From: Candidatus Krumholzibacteriia bacterium
GTDB taxonomy: Bacteria > Krumholzibacteriota > Krumholzibacteriia > Krumholzibacteriales > Krumholzibacteriaceae
Length of the DNA stretch: 64,000 nucleotides
Direction: 5' to 3'
Assembly (NCBI GenBank): GCA_023131975.1
Contig: JAGLYV010000077.1
Coordinates: 1-64,000, forward strand
Made by a program: the position numbers and the translations under genes. Below the pieces are notes generated by a model. It worked only from the letters and a program-made list of their open reading frames with translations, was not told where the DNA came from and did not search any database. This document shows, piece by piece, positions 58,834 through 64,000 of the stretch; position 1 is the stretch's first letter; each line of letters opens with the position of its first letter.

Positions 58834-61407
58834 ATGAGACCCAAAGCCACCCCTCTGATGACTCAGTATCAGGATATCAGGGACAGATATGATGACGGTA
58901 TCCTTCTATTTCAGGTCGGGGATTTTTATGAGACCTTTTATGATGACGCCAGGAAAATATCCAGAATACTCAATATCGCGCTGACTTCAAGAGACAAGAA
59001 GAATCCTATTCCTCTGGCTGGAGTTCCTATTCATGCCGTCAGTGCATATATCTCCAAATTGCTTGATCACGGCGAGAAGGTCATAGTCTGCGACCAGGTA
59101 GAGAAGCCAGGAGAAGGAAAAGGGGTTGTAAGGAGAGAAGTCACCGACATAATCACACCGGGAACATCACTGGAACCTTCGACGCTCCAGGAAAAAGAAA
59201 ACAACTATATAATGTCGATCGTCTCGAAAGGTGAAAGATACGGTTTTTCGTTGATAGATCTCTCTACTGGAGAATTCAAGGTAGCTGAAGATTCGAAACA
59301 GATAGTAGAGAATCTCATCAGTGGTTTTCACGTCCGCGAATCCATAATCCCCGAAGGTGGGGATGTCCTGAGTACCCTGATCCTTGAAAATAACCCTGGA
59401 TGTTCTGTCGAAAAAGCGCCTGGATATCTCTTTAACGAGAAAGAGGCTGAAGAAGAGCTGAAGAACCATTTCGGCGTAAATAACCTTTCTTGTTTCGGTA
59501 TTGAAGATAAGGTCCTGGCCACAATAGCCGCGGGCGCCCTTTTGCGGCATATCAAAAATCTCAGAAATAATGAAATGGTACATCTTTCAAATATTCTGCT
59601 GATCGTGCCGGAAAATACGCTTTTTCTCGATGCAGAAACGGCTAGAAACCTTGAACTCATAGAATCGGTTCGTGGGGATTCTCCTGAAACGACCCTCATA
59701 TATCATATGGACAGAACGAAGACTTCGGCAGGAGGCAGATGCCTGCGGAGCTGGATGATGCACCCATCGCGGGTAATTGAAGTGATCAATGAAAGACTCG
59801 AAGGAATATCTTCTATCGTATCCGACCAGATCATGATGAGATCATTGAGGTCTTCTTTGGCTGGATTCCCGGACATCGAAAGAATCCTTTCGAGGGTCAC
59901 CACGGGACGGGCATCTCCAAGGGAACTTCTTTACCTTGTAGAGGCCCTTTCGAGAATTCCGGAGATTGTCAAGACATGCTCTGGTTTCGATGCGACGATA
60001 ATTAGAAAAAACATCGAGATCGCTTCACAGCCAGACGACGTCTCTGATCTTATCAAGAGCAGCATTGACCCGGATGCTTCTTCCAAAGTAAAAGATGGTG
60101 GATTTATCCGAAAAGGATTTGACCCGGCTCTCGATATACTTATCGATGATTCTGAAAGCGGCCGACAATGGATAGCCGACCTCCAACGGCAGGAAAGAGA
60201 ACGTACGGGAATACCATCTTTAAAAGTCGGATTCAACAGGGTATTCGGGTACTACATAGAGATCTCAAGGATCCACGAATCTAAAGTTCCGGATGACTAT
60301 TCTGCCAAGCAATCTCTTGTATCGTCTCAAAGATATGTGACAGAGAAACTGAAAGAGCGAGAGACTCAGATACTTACAGCTGATGTCAGGCGTATAGAAC
60401 TTGAAAAAGAGATATTCTCCAGGGTCTGTCTTGAGATTTCTGCCAGAAGCCATGTACTGCAGAAGATCGCTCAGGCCATCTCTATCCTGGATGTCTTGTC
60501 TTCACTGGCCGATCTTGCCATAGACAGGGGCTTCTGTATGCCTGAAGTAGACCACTCAGAAGATCTTGTTGTATCTGAAGGCAGGCATCCCGTGGTCGAA
60601 GCGATTTCCGGAAAATCATTCATACCGAACGATATAAACATAAGACCAGGCGAAAGACAGCTCCTTCTCATAACCGGACCGAATATGGGCGGAAAATCTA
60701 CATATATACGCCAGGCCGCGCTGATAGCGATAATGGCTCAGATGGGAAGCTTTGTACCGGCAGCGCGCGCACGGATCGGGATAATGGACCGTATCTTTAC
60801 GCGTGTCGGATCAAGCGATAACCTGGCACGTGGTCAAAGTACTTTTCTCGTTGAGATGGGGGAGACCGCCAGGATCCTGAATAATTGTTCGTCTAAAAGC
60901 CTTGTCCTCCTGGATGAGATCGGAAGGGGCACAAGCACCCTTGATGGTCTCAGCATCGCATGGGCAGTCACAGAATATCTTCTTGAAAATAAGACAAGGA
61001 GACCCCGGACTCTTTTTGCCACTCATTTTCACGAGTTGACTACCTTATCAGATAAATACCCAAGATTGAAGAATATGCGTGTCGAAGTAAAGGATTGGGG
61101 AGACAGCGTGGTATTTCTGTACAGGATAATAGAAGGGAAGAGCGACAAGAGTTACGGCATCCATGTCGCGCAACTCGCGGGTCTGCCAAAAAGTATAATA
61201 GAGAGAGCCTGGCAGCTTTTCAAGGAACTCGAAGAAAATCACGCAACCACTAGTACTAAAGATAGTTATACGTTTGTGCAATCATCTCTTTTTGAAAAGC
61301 CCGACCCTCTTCGCGAGAGGCTGAAAGGCCTTGATCCCGACCGAATAACGCCACTTGATGCTCTTCAGCTGCTTGCGAAACTCCATAGAATGTCAAAAGA
61401 TAGCTAA
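58834..61407 (+). CDS. mutS: DNA mismatch repair protein MutS
   Basis: TPLMTQYQDIRDRYDDGILLFQVGDFYETFYDDA; ITGPNMGGKSTYIRQAALIAIMAQMGSFVPA; LLDEIGRGTSTLDGLSIAWA; FATHFHELT. Confidence 0.98.
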   Translation: MRPKATPLMTQYQDIRDRYDDGILLFQVGDFYETFYDDARKISRILNIALTSRDKKNPIPLAGVPIHAVSAYISKLLDHGEKVIVCDQVEKPGEGKGVVRREVTDIITPGTSLEPSTLQEKENNYIMSIVSKGERYGFSLIDLSTGEFKVAEDSKQIVENLISGFHVRESIIPEGGDVLSTLILENNPGCSVEKAPGYLFNEKEAEEELKNHFGVNNLSCFGIEDKVLATIAAGALLRHIKNLRNNEMVHLSNILLIVPENTLFLDAETARNLELIESVRGDSPETTLIYHMDRTKTSAGGRCLRSWMMHPSRVIEVINERLEGISSIVSDQIMMRSLRSSLAGFPDIERILSRVTTGRASPRELLYLVEALSRIPEIVKTCSGFDATIIRKNIEIASQPDDVSDLIKSSIDPDASSKVKDGGFIRKGFDPALDILIDDSESGRQWIADLQRQERERTGIPSLKVGFNRVFGYYIEISRIHESKVPDDYSAKQSLVSSQRYVTEKLKERETQILTADVRRIELEKEIFSRVCLEISARSHVLQKIAQAISILDVLSSLADLAIDRGFCMPEVDHSEDLVVSEGRHPVVEAISGKSFIPNDINIRPGERQLLLITGPNMGGKSTYIRQAALIAIMAQMGSFVPAARARIGIMDRIFTRVGSSDNLARGQSTFLVEMGETARILNNCSSKSLVLLDEIGRGTSTLDGLSIAWAVTEYLLENKTRRPRTLFATHFHELTTLSDKYPRLKNMRVEVKDWGDSVVFLYRIIEGKSDKSYGIHVAQLAGLPKSIIERAWQLFKELEENHATTSTKDSYTFVQSSLFEKPDPLRERLKGLDPDRITPLDALQLLAKLHRMSKDS

Positions 61408-61419
61408 TGCCCTGACGTC

Positions 61420-61435
61420 TGGCTTGAGTCTTGCT
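61420..61435 (+). promoter_or_regulatory. candidate sigma-54 (-24/-12) promoter TGGCTTGAGTCTTGCT
   Basis: TGGC-N7-TTGCT with GG-N10-GC spacing, in the 64-bp gap after mutS. Confidence 0.62.
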
Positions 61436-61471
61436 TATTATAGAAGCGGATTAATTCGAGAGGCGTATATC

Positions 61472-63757
61472 GTGAAGTCGGTGAAGAATATTGCCATTCT
61501 TGGTGGTGGTGAAAAAGAACTCAATATCCTGAGTGAGTTTCATCGTAATCCTGTTTACCACATAATTGGTATATATGACAGGGATCCAAGGGCAGTAGGG
61601 CTTGAGATAGCTGAGATCATAGGAATTCCTGTTTTTACAGACAGTTCTTTCGTCGATTCTTTCAGAAAAGCTGATTATATCATTGTCACCGACGAGCGGC
61701 GTCGCTACGAAGAAGAGGTCATTCTCCTGAAGAAGGAGAATCTCAGGATCATCAATCCATCAGAAGCCGTGAATCACCTTGTAGCTGATACACCTAAAAT
61801 TGACAAGCAGCCCCCTCCGTGGCCAGCGCACCTCGAAATGGCCTTGAAATATATAGAACGAATAACCGATCGGGAAAGGCTTCTCCGGTGGTTGCTCGAG
61901 ATCTCCGTCAGAGCCGTCCAGGCATCTTCTGGATCGATCATGCTTTCCTCAGAAGAAACCGCCGAACTATATATCGGTTACGCAACTGGACTGAGCGCGG
62001 AAGTGGTAAGTAACACAAGGCAGAAGATAGGAGAGGGGATTGCGGGAAAGGTCGCTGAAGAAAAGAGTATACGGCTTATAACTAATATCGTGGACAACCA
62101 GTTGTATGCTCATGGCCGTGAAAGAAAAGATATTCAGAGCGCTATTTCGGCGCCTCTTGTCTTCGAAGATAAACTGATCGGTGTATTGAACATCTCCACC
62201 GACAGGAACGAACGGATACTTACAAACGTCGACATCGAGACCATAACCCTTCTCGCCGAAAAGATATCTCCAATCCTTGATCAGCACCTTCGAATAGATA
62301 CGACAGGAATAAGGGAGAAGGAATTCGAGATAAGGAATTTCCTTGAATCTCTTTTTAAGTCCGAAGCCGGGTTCCATCACAAGTTCTCGGGACTCTGCAG
62401 GAAACTTTGCGAGACTCTGAATGCTGACACGGTCACCATTTACACGGCCACCGACGAGGGAGACTGGCTGATACTGGGGGGAAGTGACCAATATGAACAG
62501 TTCGCCGAAACTGCTCCCCGGATACATTGCCTCAAAGGCAGCCTGGCAAGAGCGTATCTTACAGGTAAAGAAATTCTTATGACTGAGGCGACGCATGACC
62601 CCAATCTCCAGATCAAGGAGAGCGGGGATTCGATTACGTCGATCTATCTTCCGCTGGTCCATAATGCGCCACTTGGTGTCCTGGTCATGGAATTTTCTGC
62701 GCTTGAATCACTCGAGCAATTTTTGAAGCTCAAAGATACATTGAGATTTCAGGTCGGTTTTTTCGCATATGCTCAACTCAGGGAACTTAAACAGCAGAGA
62801 AAGATGAAAAGATATGAGGAGCTTTCAGCTCTCACCCCCTTTCTCATGGGCATGGAGAACGCTGGCGCGAGGCTGAAGCATATTCCTGGTATTGTTGCTT
62901 CTGTGATCAATGCTTCGATGGGGAGTTTTTACTTTAAAAGTGATTCAGGTGAAGAATTATCATATTTCGGATTCCCGGAAAACAAGCAGGACAGGGAGAC
63001 AGAGGTACGATTTGATAATGAACTTAGAGAACGTGCCATAAAAGAGCTGAAACCTGAATGCACCAGCTTTCTAACCGGTGATGTCGGTACCTTCGACAAG
63101 ATGCCAACGTACACATCAGTGATATCGTATCCTTTTTCCATTACTGGTGATTTTACGGCAGTTTTTAACGGTTACAGCAAAACACCGGAGACTCCTCTTG
63201 ACTCGACAGTGTTCGGGAAGCAGGAACTTGGCCTTCTGGAGAAGGTCTGTGATATTCTTACACCGATACTGAAGAAGAAAAAAACTCTTTCCGGCAAGGA
63301 TGAGCCTTCCAGCTTTAATGAACTTCTGAAATCAAATCAGAAGATCTTCCTTGAAAGGATCAGGGAAGAGATCGAACGAGCGGAGAGATATCATCATGGC
63401 TTTACCGTCACCCTTTTCAAGGTTGTGGGATTGAATGAATACTACAGGGTGTCCTCACATCACGCGCTTGATCTTATAAACACCTTGAGTAAAAGTGTCA
63501 GAAGCTCCGCGAGAAAAACTGACTATTTTTCATGGATAGAGACCGACATCTTCGGGATCATCTCATTGGAAAGTTTTCAGAGGATAGGTGACCTCGAGAA
63601 AAGGATATTAGGACTTATCAGCGGGATCCTTGAAGAAAAGGGATTGTTTGAGCGTGAAAGATTCAATCCAATCAGCGCGTTTTCTCTTTATCCCGGCAAC
63701 TCCGAGACCGCCTCTGACCTGATCAGTACCGCCATGGCCAGTTTGAAAGGCGATTGA
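61472..63757 (+). CDS. multidomain signalling protein: N-terminal Rossmann-like domain, GAF domains, C-terminal degenerate GGDEF-like domain
   Basis: KNIAILGGGEKELNILSEF...IIGIYDRDPRAVGLEIAEIIGIPVFTD; GAF motif KIGEGIAGKVAEEKSIRLITNI...QSAISAPLVFEDKLIGVLNIS; C-terminal FLERIREEIERAERYHHGFTVTLFKVVGLNEYYR...RKTDYFSWIETDIFGIISL. GTG start with SD GAGAGG; the ORF track start lies inside mutS. Confidence 0.75.
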   Translation: MKSVKNIAILGGGEKELNILSEFHRNPVYHIIGIYDRDPRAVGLEIAEIIGIPVFTDSSFVDSFRKADYIIVTDERRRYEEEVILLKKENLRIINPSEAVNHLVADTPKIDKQPPPWPAHLEMALKYIERITDRERLLRWLLEISVRAVQASSGSIMLSSEETAELYIGYATGLSAEVVSNTRQKIGEGIAGKVAEEKSIRLITNIVDNQLYAHGRERKDIQSAISAPLVFEDKLIGVLNISTDRNERILTNVDIETITLLAEKISPILDQHLRIDTTGIREKEFEIRNFLESLFKSEAGFHHKFSGLCRKLCETLNADTVTIYTATDEGDWLILGGSDQYEQFAETAPRIHCLKGSLARAYLTGKEILMTEATHDPNLQIKESGDSITSIYLPLVHNAPLGVLVMEFSALESLEQFLKLKDTLRFQVGFFAYAQLRELKQQRKMKRYEELSALTPFLMGMENAGARLKHIPGIVASVINASMGSFYFKSDSGEELSYFGFPENKQDRETEVRFDNELRERAIKELKPECTSFLTGDVGTFDKMPTYTSVISYPFSITGDFTAVFNGYSKTPETPLDSTVFGKQELGLLEKVCDILTPILKKKKTLSGKDEPSSFNELLKSNQKIFLERIREEIERAERYHHGFTVTLFKVVGLNEYYRVSSHHALDLINTLSKSVRSSARKTDYFSWIETDIFGIISLESFQRIGDLEKRILGLISGILEEKGLFERERFNPISAFSLYPGNSETASDLISTAMASLKGD

Positions 63758-63876
63758 CGGAGATATTCCATTCATAGTTGCCCTCCCGAACAAGCTATGC
63801 TATCTTAACACACCTGATATCTACATCAGTCAAAATGATGTGCCGTTGATATGGATAGGGGGCAGGAAGGGTAGAT

Positions 63877-64000
63877 TTGGCTGTTATAAATAGACTTACA
63901 CCGGACACTACTGGCAAGATCGCCGCAGGTGAAGTTATAGAACGACCTGCGAATGCCGTCAAGGAACTCATAGAAAATTCTATTGACGCGTCGGCCAGAA
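63877..64000 (+). CDS. mutL: DNA mismatch repair protein MutL, N-terminal fragment (truncated by window end)
   Basis: Not in the ORF track. TTG start with SD GGAAGGG; translates to (M)[40 protein letters not shown], the MutL GHKL N-terminus. Confidence 0.95.
   Translation, partial: MAVINRLTPDTTGKIAAGEVIERPANAVKELIENSIDASAR

Noticed and set aside
60830-60860. TGGCACG string inside mutS as a sigma-54 site
   Set aside because: No TTGC at the -12 spacing; intragenic coincidence.
61355-61471. ORF-track start of the GAF protein at 61355 implying dual coding with mutS
   Set aside because: GTG 61472 has an SD and begins the conserved Rossmann-like fold; the upstream extension is mutS codons in another frame.

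Overview
The window is a gene-dense (~95% coding), chromosome-like segment. The gene content and the form of SecA suggest an uncultured bacterium near the FCB superphylum, but that placement is only an inference. It is mostly housekeeping: glgC x2, purN-purC-purH-guaA, secA-smg-topA-trmFO-xerC-hslV-hslU, argF, dapF, yitJ-like HMT/MTHFR, proS, rpsT, uvrC, xerD, scpA-scpB-rluB, hisC, a cmk-plsC fusion, ispH, rpsA, mtaB, miaB, lapA-lapB, mutS, and the start of mutL. I saw no rRNA, tRNA, CRISPR array or transposon. The most interesting signal is a candidate sigma-54 regulon. Two sigma-54 enhancer-binding proteins open the window. Three near-consensus -24/-12 elements (TGGC-N7-TTGC, GG-N10-GC) lie in short intergenic gaps. 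They precede (a) an Slt transglycosylase/NHL propeller pair, (b) a TPR / J-domain-TPR pair followed by a membrane-anchored PP2C-like/PQQ-propeller protein, next to secA, and (c) a Rossmann-GAF-pseudoGGDEF protein between mutS and mutL. Other items of note: an 8-Cys insertion inside the SecA motor domain, a metalloprotease/TolB-propeller/outer-membrane-barrel chimera, a ComEC with a degenerate metallo-beta-lactamase domain, a Cmk-PlsC fusion, a possible ATT start codon, and a 5' element shared by two unlinked genes. Everything was read by eye; no searches were run.
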